Part shown: positions 56,001 through 63,703 of the stretch, in pieces | Layout: the number at the start of each line of letters is the position of its first letter | Numbering within the stretch: the first letter of the stretch is position 1 | From: Parvicella tangerina | GTDB lineage: Bacteria; Bacteroidota; Bacteroidia; Flavobacteriales_D; Parvicellaceae | Direction of reading: 5' to 3' | DNA length: 64,000 bases | Assembly: GCF_907165195.1 (NCBI RefSeq) | Contig: NZ_OU015584.1 | Coordinates: 1,984,001-2,048,000 of the forward strand | Notes under the pieces: model-generated | Told to the model about the DNA's origin: nothing | Databases searched by the model: none | What the model saw: the letters and a program-made list of their open reading frames with translations, nothing else | Translations under genes and position numbers: made by a program

Positions 56001-56441
56001 ATCAACTTAAAGAATAGCGAGGTTTACTATTCAGGGGCAAACAACCCACTTTACATACTCAGAGAAGGAACTGCGGCATTATTAGCAAATGGAGAACCAG
56101 TCGAACCTAATAAAGAACAAGGCGACACCAAGTTGTATGAGATCAAGGCAACCAGACAACCGGTTGGAAAATTTGATCACCGAAAACCTTTTGAGCTGAC
56201 CCGATGTGAACTCTTACCGGGAGATAAACTTTATATGTTTACGGATGGTTATGCAGATCAATTCGGTGGACCAAAAGGAAAAAAGTTTAAGTACAGCACT
56301 TTCAAAAAGATGTTGATGCAGATTTTTGACGAAAATATGGCGCAGCAACAAACGATTATAAGTCAACGTTTCGAAGACTGGAAAGGTGACGTAGAACAAA
56401 TTGATGACGTTTGTGTGATCGGTCTTGCGGTTAAAGAGTAG
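53094..56441 (+). CDS. Regulator-propeller sensor with SpoIIE-type PP2C phosphatase output
   Basis: This 1115-residue protein starts at a GTG followed by a signal peptide (LHILLVLFIALLFSPLKKYSQ). About fourteen reg_prop blades follow (about 30-700), each with the pattern G-x-(I/L/M)-W-(F/V/I)-G-T/S, such as GYMWFGTKNGLHKYDG and GKIWVGTESHGLNLLD. A Y_Y_Y domain (about 720-795), one membrane helix (about 798-820), a coiled coil (KEKERLELIVDERTKEVVEQKEIIEE), the DSINYAKGIQDALLP linker and a SpoIIE phosphatase (about 883-1112) complete it, with GDFYWM, ADCTGHGVPGAFVSM, KDGMDLALC, FTDGYADQFGG and QIDDVCVIG. This is the sensor half of a hybrid two-component protein joined to a phosphatase. It is followed by a lipoprotein whose paralogue lies next to another SpoIIE gene at 60352. 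Confidence 0.9.
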   Translation: MNSSTLHILLVLFIALLFSPLKKYSQKWDEQFIPTAIEEGMADLTITSILQDQYGYMWFGTKNGLHKYDGYSFQIYNSDPSDPNTLSDNAIMCLAETSDGKIWVGTESHGLNLLDPITGKVKRFYATPDAASGLSSNQIYALTIDSKERLWIGTYDKGFCVYQNGAFEQFLPDINDPAKIGAGTIWNFLEATNGDMWISTWGSGVSKYNYDTKDFEHFRHDPNDPKSISDNLAGPTIQDHNGNLWITTWRNGLEHFDMKTKEFTHYTKDGPVGRRVSFNVLWPVIEDKEGNIWVGTYEAGLDRLNPETGELENFQYDPAFPRKFLHNNIWSLYIDRNDVLWIGTEGGGVMRYGGIKKKFTTIRPIIDESIPATNELVKSITTSDHYVWIGTWYHGLLRYDLTNDSIKSYYRYDREELGETGANQIRSLLKAHDGNIWVGSNRQGVFILNPTTGEVVDFKHLFDDKFTLSHNNVRALAQDLNGDIWVGTTHGLNRFNKKDSTFTRFLEVNSGLTNEQVNALSSSLNNVLWIGTNNGLQYYDLQTDELIQVSAPGDLTSNAVNDLVESSNGLVWIGTKSGLNKYDPETGKFSQYAIKNQKALNNINSIEEDPNGNLWLSSNFGLLKFDPTNESFSLFDQNEGVQVLNYAPGASCVTTTGVLFFGGIGGVTGLNPQHIEVNKNPPEMLITGIVVNGVDITEDKHPSEINTLVVPYTDNSIKIHFTGFSYVDPDKTRYAYIMEGADSDWNYVGSNRTAFYSNLPPGKYVFKVKAVNEDGLWSDEVTLSITIPTPYWQKWWFYLICFLVFAGLIWVIVKWRLRKLEKEKERLELIVDERTKEVVEQKEIIEEKNKEMMDSINYAKGIQDALLPKKEYITKNIPNSFVLFKPKDIVSGDFYWMEKHEDTIFCAVADCTGHGVPGAFVSMVGANGLHRTVREYGLRMPNKILDKLAVLVERTFKERKDGMDLALCAINLKNSEVYYSGANNPLYILREGTAALLANGEPVEPNKEQGDTKLYEIKATRQPVGKFDHRKPFELTRCELLPGDKLYMFTDGYADQFGGPKGKKFKYSTFKKMLMQIFDENMAQQQTIISQRFEDWKGDVEQIDDVCVIGLAVKE

Positions 56442-56510
56442 CTCAACAATATCCCATTTAATTTGTTAATTACTTTAAAGATGGGCTTAATCAAATTTAT
56501 TGATAATCAC

Positions 56511-56518
56511 TACCTTTG
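56511..56518 (+). promoter_or_regulatory. Candidate -7 box before the 56532 lipoprotein gene
   Basis: TACCTTTG matches TAnnTTTG 13 bases before the ATG at 56532; no clear -33 element at the usual distance. It suggests that this gene can be expressed apart from the SpoIIE gene 90 bases upstream. Confidence 0.4.
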
Positions 56519-56531
56519 AGAAGTTGAAGCT

Positions 56532-57239
56532 ATGAAACCAATAAACCTTCTATTCATATTTATTCTAGGGTTCGGATTGTTTTCTTGCCAAGAGAACTCC
56601 ACCTTTAAGGATTATTATTTCCAAATGGAAGACTTTGAGAAGACAAAGGTCTATAAATTTGAATGTCCGGAAATTGGTTTAGTGGAATATTGGGAGATGA
56701 CCTTCTTCCCTGAAGAGAATATCTTCTTTACAAAAATGTATAACGAAGAGTTAGAAGAAACGTATTTCATCAAAGAAAAAATAACCGATCAGGGGGCAGA
56801 GGCTAGTGCTTTTGGTCGTTCTAACCTTTTTGCGCAGGACCAAGGAAAACTCACCCTGGATAAAGTACTCAAAACCCAGGTCTTCCTTTGGGATCAGGAA
56901 GGTCCGTACAGTTATCAGGTTGAATTCAAATCCAACGGGGAGGACCATCAACTATTAGAAAGAAAACGAACCTTTGTCGATTTTGTAACCGTTGAGTTTG
57001 AAGGAGAAAAGTACAAAGCAATAAAATTCAAGGACGACTTTACGCTTGATAACGTTACCAACGAAGAATCATATTCTTATACGAATTACAGCTATTATGC
57101 ACTCGGATTAGGTTGTGTAAAGATGGAAATGCAAGGCCCTAATGGCGTTTATAGAGATTCAAAACTCACCGAGATCTTGACTGGTAAGGAGTGGGCTAAC
57201 CTGTTAAGTTCTAAAGTGAGTCTACCGAGTAATGTATAG
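56532..57239 (+). CDS. Lipoprotein next to SpoIIE sensor, function unknown
   Basis: This 235-residue lipoprotein has signal INLLFIFILGFGLFSC (Cys19). The rest is beta-rich (KVYKFECPEIGLVEYWEMTFFP, YSYQVEFKSNGEDHQL, VTVEFEGEKYKAIKFKDDF), with a C-terminal motif YYALGLGCVKMEMQGPNGVYRDSKLTEILTGKEW. The partial protein at 63704 shares this C-terminal pattern (YYAEGMGLVGIELEE...RLSDILSMKEW), so the two are paralogues. Each lies beside a propeller/SpoIIE sensor gene, which hints at a common role, possibly as a ligand-presenting or accessory lipoprotein. Its 3' end overlaps the convergent gene at 57222 by 18 bases. Confidence 0.7.
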   Translation: MKPINLLFIFILGFGLFSCQENSTFKDYYFQMEDFEKTKVYKFECPEIGLVEYWEMTFFPEENIFFTKMYNEELEETYFIKEKITDQGAEASAFGRSNLFAQDQGKLTLDKVLKTQVFLWDQEGPYSYQVEFKSNGEDHQLLERKRTFVDFVTVEFEGEKYKAIKFKDDFTLDNVTNEESYSYTNYSYYALGLGCVKMEMQGPNGVYRDSKLTEILTGKEWANLLSSKVSLPSNV

Positions 57240-57677
57240 CATTACGGCTGGTATCGTCACCGTAATGATCGTAGTAATTGAAGCGATCAAGCCATTCACA
57301 TTTACCTTTTCTCGTTTGTACTCACTTGGTTGTTCTTCATACGCCCCCTTAATGTCCACGAGCATTTCTTCTTGATCAAAAGTTAATTGGAGGTCACGAA
57401 AACCTCCTTCTGTCGGAATGCCTTTGTTCTTTCGCATTAGGATAGGAATTCTTTTGACATCCTCTACACGGTACTTGTAGATATAGGTTGCGTAACCCAA
57501 TGTATCCTTGCTAACAATATCATTGGGAGGCATTGTCATTGTAGCATTTACTTCAGCGTAAGACATCCCTAGTTCAATGGTCTGCACCGTTTCAAAAGTA
57601 ACATACCTGGGGTGCTGCACATAACAACCTGTAAGCATCAAAAGAGATATAAACATCAGAAAAAATGTAGTTTTCAT
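57222..57677 (-). CDS. BamE/SmpA-like small lipoprotein
   Basis: This 151-residue lipoprotein has signal FLMFISLLMLTGC (Cys18). The motif VQTIELGMSYAEVNATMTMPPNDIVSKDTLGYATYIYKYR (about 30-70) follows the BamE/OmlA pattern (xGMsxxEVxxxxGxP...W.Y). A hydrophobic C-terminal helix (IASITTIITVTIPAVMLYI) is unusual for BamE and would be a second membrane anchor. Overlaps the upstream gene's stop by 18 bases. The role is probably in the envelope; no partner is adjacent. Confidence 0.6.
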   Translation of the reverse strand: MKTTFFLMFISLLMLTGCYVQHPRYVTFETVQTIELGMSYAEVNATMTMPPNDIVSKDTLGYATYIYKYRVEDVKRIPILMRKNKGIPTEGGFRDLQLTFDQEEMLVDIKGAYEEQPSEYKREKVNVNGLIASITTIITVTIPAVMLYITR

Positions 57678-57854
57678 AAGGTTAGTATTTTAAACGAATA
57701 TAGGAAAATCAGTTTTACTGGTAGAAAGCACACAAGAGCATCCCTTTGCATTGGTTAAAAGATTATCTTCGACAACTTAAACTATAAGATCGGTTCGGCA
57801 CTATATTTGTCAACCCCAGAAACAAATTAATAATCATCCACTAAACGAACAATC

Positions 57855-58838
57855 ATGAAAGTAACATTATCAATTACATTATCCCTATTCGTTACCACAC
57901 TTTTGGCTCAGGCTTATAGTGACCGCTATGAAGCTGTGGGGGAAGATCCTCACACATTGAGTGATTTTAACCTGCACGGTGCGGTAAAAAGCGTTTCAAC
58001 AAAACAATACAAATCTGATGAAAACGGTGAACTAGTTCTAGATGAATACGCAGCTACAACTGTTCAGGAGTTTAGCAAAACAGGCAAACTGCTGTCTACC
58101 CTGATTCTTAAAAATAATGGAGACACACTGAGTTATGTGTCTTATGCTTATGACAAAGCCGATAACCTGAACCAAAAAACAGGAGAATATGGGTGGAAGA
58201 CGAACTATACCTATGGAGACTCAGGTATTACAAGTGCCATAAAGAAAGTGAAAGAAACCGTTTATGAACGTCACTATAAATACGATGAACAAGGCAGATT
58301 AATCTCCGATAAGTATTCTTATATGGGTTCTCCTGAGTTTGAGGATATTTATACCTACGAAGGAAAAACAGACCAGATCAAAAAATGTGAATTAAAAAGA
58401 TTTGACACTGAACCGTTTGACTTTTCTGCCGTTGCCAAATATGAATATCACCCGAACGGTGCAGTTAAATCATTTCAGAAGATCATGAACGTAGATGAGT
58501 ACGCATTTAGAGGATATACTCAATTTTTTGATGAGCACGGAAATATGACGGAAGCTATTGGAGGTGACTCGATAAACAAAAAGAGTTTTGACCATATTCA
58601 TCAAACATTTGATGAACTCAATAATATAGTGTCTAAAAAAGCCTATCACATCTACACTGGAGAAGGTGATGCTAAAGAACATACCACCCATACGTACACC
58701 TATGACAAGAAAGATAACTGGACGGAGAAAATAAGTAATATAGCCTACCAGTATAGCATAGAAGGTCATGTGCTTACGGAACCTGAGGAGGTTGTTGAAA
58801 AGAAAGAAAAACAAACTCGGGTGATCACCTACTATTAA
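57855..58838 (+). CDS. Secreted YD-repeat-like protein
   Basis: This 327-residue protein has a signal peptide (MKVTLSITLSLFVTTLLAQ). Beta repeats of the Y-x-Y-D-x-x-G/D-N type occur through the chain: YVSYAYDKADNLNQKTGEYGW, ERHYKYDEQGRLISDKYSY, YTQFFDEHGNMTEAIGG and YTYDKKDNWTEKI. It resembles the products at 5637 and 59426 in repeat style and length. Probably a periplasmic or surface beta-sheet protein of unknown function. A strong terminator follows at 58861. Confidence 0.72.
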   Translation: MKVTLSITLSLFVTTLLAQAYSDRYEAVGEDPHTLSDFNLHGAVKSVSTKQYKSDENGELVLDEYAATTVQEFSKTGKLLSTLILKNNGDTLSYVSYAYDKADNLNQKTGEYGWKTNYTYGDSGITSAIKKVKETVYERHYKYDEQGRLISDKYSYMGSPEFEDIYTYEGKTDQIKKCELKRFDTEPFDFSAVAKYEYHPNGAVKSFQKIMNVDEYAFRGYTQFFDEHGNMTEAIGGDSINKKSFDHIHQTFDELNNIVSKKAYHIYTGEGDAKEHTTHTYTYDKKDNWTEKISNIAYQYSIEGHVLTEPEEVVEKKEKQTRVITYY

Positions 58839-58860
58839 ACTTCATCATTCATAATATAAA

Positions 58861-58893
58861 GCGGTTGGTAAACATTACTAACCGCTTTTTTTT
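58861..58893 (+). terminator. Rho-independent terminator
   Basis: GCGGTTGGTA (58861-58870) pairs with TACTAACCGC (58876-58885) with one G-T pair around a 5-base loop; eight T follow. It ends the transcript of the gene at 57855. Confidence 0.9.
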
Positions 58894-58927
58894 GTTAGGA
58901 TGTCATTGAGAAAAGTGACCGATATCA

Positions 58928-58958
58928 TTGATGTCGGCTCTCTCCTAACCTACCTTTG
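58928..58958 (+). promoter_or_regulatory. Promoter of the CBS-domain gene
   Basis: TTG at 58928-58930 and TACCTTTG at 58951-58958, spacer 20, a good fit to the Bacteroidota consensus. ATG at 58975 gives a short leader. Confidence 0.6.
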
Positions 58959-58974
58959 AAAAAAACGATTAATT

Positions 58975-59331
58975 ATGCAGGCAAAAGAAATCATGTCAAC
59001 CCCAGTAGTGATCACAAAAGGAAATGTGAAGTTAGATCGCGTGAAAGATTTATTTCATCGTCACCAGATTAATTCAGCTCCAGTACTCACAGAAGAAGGA
59101 GAGATTGAAGGGATCATAACTTCTTCAGACTTAACCGCTATCCATAACCAAAACCTTTTGGTTAGAGACGTTATGTCTAGAAAAGTGAGTGTATGCGCAC
59201 TTACAGCAAGAGTTCAGGATCTAGGTAAAACAATGGTTAATGATGGTATTCATCACATTGTGGTAATGGACGATGGAAAAGTTCAAGGCATGGTAAGTTC
59301 GCTGGATGTCATTAAAGGAATGTTGAATTAA
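58975..59331 (+). CDS. Tandem CBS-domain protein
   Basis: This 118-residue cytoplasmic protein consists of two CBS domains and nothing else: MQAKEIMSTPVVITKGNVKLDRVKDLFHRHQINSAPVLTEEGEIEGIITSSDL (about 1-53) and VRDVMSRKVSVCALTARVQDLGKTMVNDGIHHIVVMDDGKVQGMVSSLDVIKGM (about 62-116). CBS pairs bind adenine nucleotides such as AMP or ATP and act as energy or redox sensors when joined to or contacting other proteins. A stand-alone pair must work by contact with a partner, which cannot be named here. It has its own promoter at 58928-58958. Confidence 0.88.
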   Translation: MQAKEIMSTPVVITKGNVKLDRVKDLFHRHQINSAPVLTEEGEIEGIITSSDLTAIHNQNLLVRDVMSRKVSVCALTARVQDLGKTMVNDGIHHIVVMDDGKVQGMVSSLDVIKGMLN

Positions 59332-59425
59332 CTCGGCATTTTTGAATCCACTCACATTTTAAGTAATATTACGAAGATTACAATTTTGATCTTTGGGTAA
59401 ATTCGTGACCATAAAATCAACAACG

Positions 59426-60307
59426 ATGAAGAAACAGTTAATCTTATTTTCTTTTTTATGGCTTGGATATGGGTTTCAAGCTCAATATATCCCTATTAAT
59501 GATGTCAAAGCAATGGACATTGCTTCAGACGCGATCAGTGTAAAAGAGATTGCTGATTACTCTACTATTTATGGAACTGTACTTTATGAGTTTAATAAGG
59601 ATCAGCGAATCATTAAAAAGACGGAATTTAATACTAAAACTGGAGAACCTGGGGTTCAGTATATCTATGAATATCAAGATAATGGACTCAAAGCAAAAAA
59701 GACAAAATATGTTCTTGAACCTGGCAAAGAGGATACCGTGGTATTTGAATACAATAAATACGGTATAAAGATCTGCAGCTGCACAGGACAAGGTGAAGAA
59801 GGAGCCAAATATGACGACAGGGGCAACGTGATTGAAACCTACAAAAAGAATGGGGATCCCTACATTACGACTTCTTATACCTACGAAGGTGATCAGATCA
59901 AAGAGAAAGTTCACACCGATCGGTATGACAATGGAACAAAGATCATCACAGAAAATGAACGAGGTCAAATTACTCGAATGGAAATGATTGGTTTTGCTTT
60001 TGATGATAGAAATGAGTTAGCTATTGTAGAAAGTAAATACAATGCTGACCATAAGTTAGCTAAAGAAGAGTCTATTAGATATAAAACCGACAAGGACGGA
60101 TCAAGAACTGACAAGATCAAAGATATTACTTATTATATCTATGAATATGGTGACCATGGAAATTTAATCTTGGAGCAACGTCAAAATAAAAAAGGAAAAG
60201 TGAAGTACGAAAAAAAGTACGCTTACACCTATGACGAGAAAGGAAGTTGGATAGAAATGTACATAGACGGAGAGCTATATAAAACAAGAGAAATTCAATA
60301 CAAATAA
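59426..60307 (+). CDS. Secreted YD-repeat-like protein
   Basis: The frame opens at a TTG at 59393, but the ATG at 59426 starts a signal peptide (MKKQLILFSFLWLGYGFQAQ), giving 293 residues. The rest repeats the phrases YEYQDNGLKAKKTKYV, KYDDRGNVIETYKKNG, SYTYEGDQIKEKVH, YEYGDHGNLILEQRQ and YTYDEKGSWIEMYI, that is, Y-x-Y-x-x-x-G-N/S. Closest in style to the gene at 57855, from which it is separated by the CBS gene. It converges on the SpoIIE gene at 60352 (44-base gap). Confidence 0.7.
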   Translation: MKKQLILFSFLWLGYGFQAQYIPINDVKAMDIASDAISVKEIADYSTIYGTVLYEFNKDQRIIKKTEFNTKTGEPGVQYIYEYQDNGLKAKKTKYVLEPGKEDTVVFEYNKYGIKICSCTGQGEEGAKYDDRGNVIETYKKNGDPYITTSYTYEGDQIKEKVHTDRYDNGTKIITENERGQITRMEMIGFAFDDRNELAIVESKYNADHKLAKEESIRYKTDKDGSRTDKIKDITYYIYEYGDHGNLILEQRQNKKGKVKYEKKYAYTYDEKGSWIEMYIDGELYKTREIQYK

Positions 60308-60351
60308 GCATTCTTACCCTGAAGTAAGTCCAGCTACTCGGTGGCGAGCGA

Positions 60352-63300
60352 TTACAATTCTATTCCAATGATCGTAACATCATCAAGTTGTTCTTCTTGG
60401 CCCTTCCATTGCTCGAACGCTTTGAAGATAGCAATACGCTGATCGGTCATGCTCAACTCTCTGGTTTCAAAGAGTAAGCGAATCAGGTTCTTTCGCTTAA
60501 ATTTCTTGAGTTTTCCGAATGATTCACCTCCGAATTGATCGATGATACCATCGGTAAACATATACAGTCTGTCTCCTGCTTTTAAACGAATAACCTGTCT
60601 GGTAAATGGTTTTTCTAAGTTACCCGATCCAATGGGTTGTCTATCTGCCTTTAACTCATAAATGCTAAATGCATCATCAGCACCTACACGCCTAGCATCA
60701 TTCCCATAATCGTGACTAGAAAGCACCCACAAAGAGTTATGAGCACCAGCAAAAACCACCTCTCTTGTTACCGTATTAATATGAGATAGCGCGATATCCA
60801 TCCCATCTCTTACCTTCATATCATCGGTCTGTTCATCAGCAGAGCTGAACCGTTTTCTCACCAGGTCATTCACCGTATTCAGGATAAGGTCTGGCTGGTC
60901 TAACTTAAACTCATTTGCTGCTTGATTTAAAGCATCATTACAAACCACAGATACCAGAGCTCCTGGAACACCATGTCCGGTACAATCAGCAGCTGCAATA
61001 AACGCATTATCAGATACCGTTTGCAGCCAGTAAAAATCACCCGCTACGATATCTTTGGGTAAATAAAGAACAAAGTTTTTTGGGAAGATCTTATCAATTG
61101 AATCCTTAGAGGGTAGAATCGCATTTTGGAGTCGTTGCGCATAGTTGATCGAATCAATGATGTCTTTGTTTCGTTCTTCTAGCTGATCACGTTGAACGGA
61201 GATCTCTTTCAGGTTCAATGAAATCTCTTCTGTTTTCTCATCCACTAGCCGCTGGAGGTTATCATTGGCCTTTCGGAGCCTCAGGGAGTTTAACTTCACA
61301 ATGACTACAACGATTAAAGCCAGCGAGAACAGGAAAAAACCGTAGGCATACCAAGTTCTATACCAAGGTGGAAGTATCGTAAAGGAATACGCAAAAACCT
61401 CGCTTTCCGTTCCTTCAGCATTTTTTGCCTTGACTAAAAAGGTATAGTCCCCTTCTGGTAAATTGGTGTAAATAGCTTTTCGATCAGTGGCCCAGGGTGA
61501 GAAACCTTTATCGTTCCCCTCGAGTTGATAACTATACAGCAAAGGCTCCTCATCGGTATGGAAAGCACTAACAAAATCAAAGGAGATATTGTTGAAGGCG
61601 TAATCAAATATTGGCTGCTTACTCAACAGGTCATCGTCCTCATTCAAAAGGCCTTCAAACAAGATAGAGTCACCATTCACCGTTATCCGCTTTAACAAGA
61701 CCTGAGTATTTACGTTTACCGATTGTTCCTGATGCGGATTAAACCGCACAATGTTCTCCTCTCCTACCAACCAGGTCTCGCCTGTTTCTGAACAAAAGAT
61801 ATCATTTATAAAACCTACGTTAAGATGGGCTAAAGATGTAGTGTCTACCTCGTAACCATCGTCTGTTTTTCGGCAGAAGTAAACGGGTCCAGAAGCTTCA
61901 TAAAACAAGTTGCCGTAGATATCTTCTTTGATTAGCCAACTACTAAATTCCTGTTTTAAAAGGTCAGCCGTAAAGTCGTCCTCAACAAACTGATCCGTTT
62001 CTTTATCATACCTCCAAATCTGTTCAGCTTTAGGGGCAAAAATCATTCGGTCCTGAATGGAGAATGGCAACACATAACCAGCTTGTCCTGTCAGTTCTTG
62101 ATCATAATGCTTGTAAACAATGGTGTTTTGCGTAGTGTCTATTTTGATCCTTGCTATTCCAGCTGAATAAAAACCACCCCAAAACACATTTGAACTGGTA
62201 GGATCTTTTTCTAAATGAAGAAATTCGTCTGGAAAATCCTGACTTTTTTTGAGTTGCCAGAGGCCATTTACCTTTTTCCATAAGAACAACTCTTTTCGTC
62301 CACCGACCAGCAGATAATTAGGCCCTACTTCAACAAGCGCTCGAGCATATTTAGGAGATAGTTGATCAAAGTCTTTTCCGTTATAGCGATGAAGTCCACT
62401 AGTGGTTGCACAGAACAACTCTCCATCAACCTCCAAAAGGTCAAAGGATTGTTCATTGAACCCTGGAATCGAGGAAGTAGTTAAAAAACCTTCTTTATTC
62501 TTTATGAAGAAGACATGCTCATTCGTTGCTATTACTAATTGATCATGGTATTCGACTATGGCATTAGAAACACCAGAAACCTGCTCAAATTGTTCAGAAA
62601 GCAAGGTGTAGTTTTTATTGAACAAGATTTTGTATATGCCAACATCTGATGTCAACCACAGTAACCCTTCTCGATCATAATACATGTTTCTCACTGCATT
62701 TGAGCTGAGCCCGTTCTCTTCATTATATGCAGAGACAATATTTCCGTACTTATTCAAAATGAATATACCGTGCGTGGTAGTACTCACGCCAATACGCTGA
62801 TCGGGAAAGATTTCAAGATCATTCAGATAGAAACCAGGTTCAACAATATCATCCAACTGCGAGTCAAAATGTTCTACAGTATTTGTGTTTTCGTCATAGA
62901 TCACCAACTTAATTCCTTGTCCGGTCATCATGATCTTATCTTCTTCATACTGTGCTAATCCTTGAACAGAAACTCCGTTTAATTGATTACTTAACGACTC
63001 AACAATGTAGTCTTCTGAAAAGTATTTCAAGGAGTCGTGATGAATTTTATATATACTGCTGTACTTATCCTGCACCCAAATGTATTCACCTATTTGATAA
63101 CTACTTTTAATCGCATGTTCCTCCACTGGAAAAACTTCGGTTTCCCCATTCTCGTAAACTAACCATAAATGCTCTGAGCGAAATACGACCTTATCATCAA
63201 AAAGATGTACCCCCCAATAAAATTCTGTTGAAAGGGTTGTTGCATACTCCTCATTGGTGATTTGCACCGGGGTCAATTCTCCTCTTTCGTTCTTTTCAAA

Positions 63301-63615
63301 ATACCCCACTTCGCCAATCGCCCCATAGTAAATTCTTTCATCCTGATCTATTGCGATGGAGAGCATATTGGTCTCTTTGGCCGTGTTCACCAAATCCCAC
63401 TCTACCCCATCGAAGAATAACAAGCCATTACCGTTGGCAAAATACATGACACCATTTTCCGTTTGAGCCGCTTGCCAGGTCTGATTATGTCCTTTATAGG
63501 TTTTCGCAGCATAATAGATCACCTTATGGTTAGACACCAACTGACCAAAAGTCTCGTGAAGGGACGAAAATTCAATAATTAGGAGTAATATGACAAGGGT
63601 TAGCGATCGAATCAC
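60352..63615 (-). CDS. Regulator-propeller sensor with SpoIIE-type PP2C phosphatase output
   Basis: This 1087-residue protein has a signal peptide (SLTLVILLLIIEFSSLHETFGQ). A periplasmic propeller region follows (about 30-650), including GLLWLTSDVGIYKILF. Next come a Y_Y_Y domain (about 665-745, ending PPWYRTWYAYGF), one membrane helix (about 750-772), a coiled coil (NLQRLVDEKTEEISLNLKEISVQRDQLEERN), the linker DSINYAQRLQNAILP, and a SpoIIE phosphatase (about 847-1085). The phosphatase motifs are GDFYWL, ADCTGHGVPGALVSVV, RDGMDIALS, FTDGIIDQFGG and QLDDVTIIGI. Its propeller is less regular than in the gene at 53094 and closer to the gene at 10377 (both start with a ...YYAAK/YTTKDYG-like segment followed by QTENGVMYFANGNGLLFFDG). 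Confidence 0.9.
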   Translation of the reverse strand: MIRSLTLVILLLIIEFSSLHETFGQLVSNHKVIYYAAKTYKGHNQTWQAAQTENGVMYFANGNGLLFFDGVEWDLVNTAKETNMLSIAIDQDERIYYGAIGEVGYFEKNERGELTPVQITNEEYATTLSTEFYWGVHLFDDKVVFRSEHLWLVYENGETEVFPVEEHAIKSSYQIGEYIWVQDKYSSIYKIHHDSLKYFSEDYIVESLSNQLNGVSVQGLAQYEEDKIMMTGQGIKLVIYDENTNTVEHFDSQLDDIVEPGFYLNDLEIFPDQRIGVSTTTHGIFILNKYGNIVSAYNEENGLSSNAVRNMYYDREGLLWLTSDVGIYKILFNKNYTLLSEQFEQVSGVSNAIVEYHDQLVIATNEHVFFIKNKEGFLTTSSIPGFNEQSFDLLEVDGELFCATTSGLHRYNGKDFDQLSPKYARALVEVGPNYLLVGGRKELFLWKKVNGLWQLKKSQDFPDEFLHLEKDPTSSNVFWGGFYSAGIARIKIDTTQNTIVYKHYDQELTGQAGYVLPFSIQDRMIFAPKAEQIWRYDKETDQFVEDDFTADLLKQEFSSWLIKEDIYGNLFYEASGPVYFCRKTDDGYEVDTTSLAHLNVGFINDIFCSETGETWLVGEENIVRFNPHQEQSVNVNTQVLLKRITVNGDSILFEGLLNEDDDLLSKQPIFDYAFNNISFDFVSAFHTDEEPLLYSYQLEGNDKGFSPWATDRKAIYTNLPEGDYTFLVKAKNAEGTESEVFAYSFTILPPWYRTWYAYGFFLFSLALIVVVIVKLNSLRLRKANDNLQRLVDEKTEEISLNLKEISVQRDQLEERNKDIIDSINYAQRLQNAILPSKDSIDKIFPKNFVLYLPKDIVAGDFYWLQTVSDNAFIAAADCTGHGVPGALVSVVCNDALNQAANEFKLDQPDLILNTVNDLVRKRFSSADEQTDDMKVRDGMDIALSHINTVTREVVFAGAHNSLWVLSSHDYGNDARRVGADDAFSIYELKADRQPIGSGNLEKPFTRQVIRLKAGDRLYMFTDGIIDQFGGESFGKLKKFKRKNLIRLLFETRELSMTDQRIAIFKAFEQWKGQEEQLDDVTIIGIEL

Positions 63616-63703
63616 AAACGTAAAACTAAAGAATCCATTCGATATACCTACAATTGCACGATGATTTAAGACTTTTCTGCCAAGTTAGAAACAGTTAAAG
63701 ACC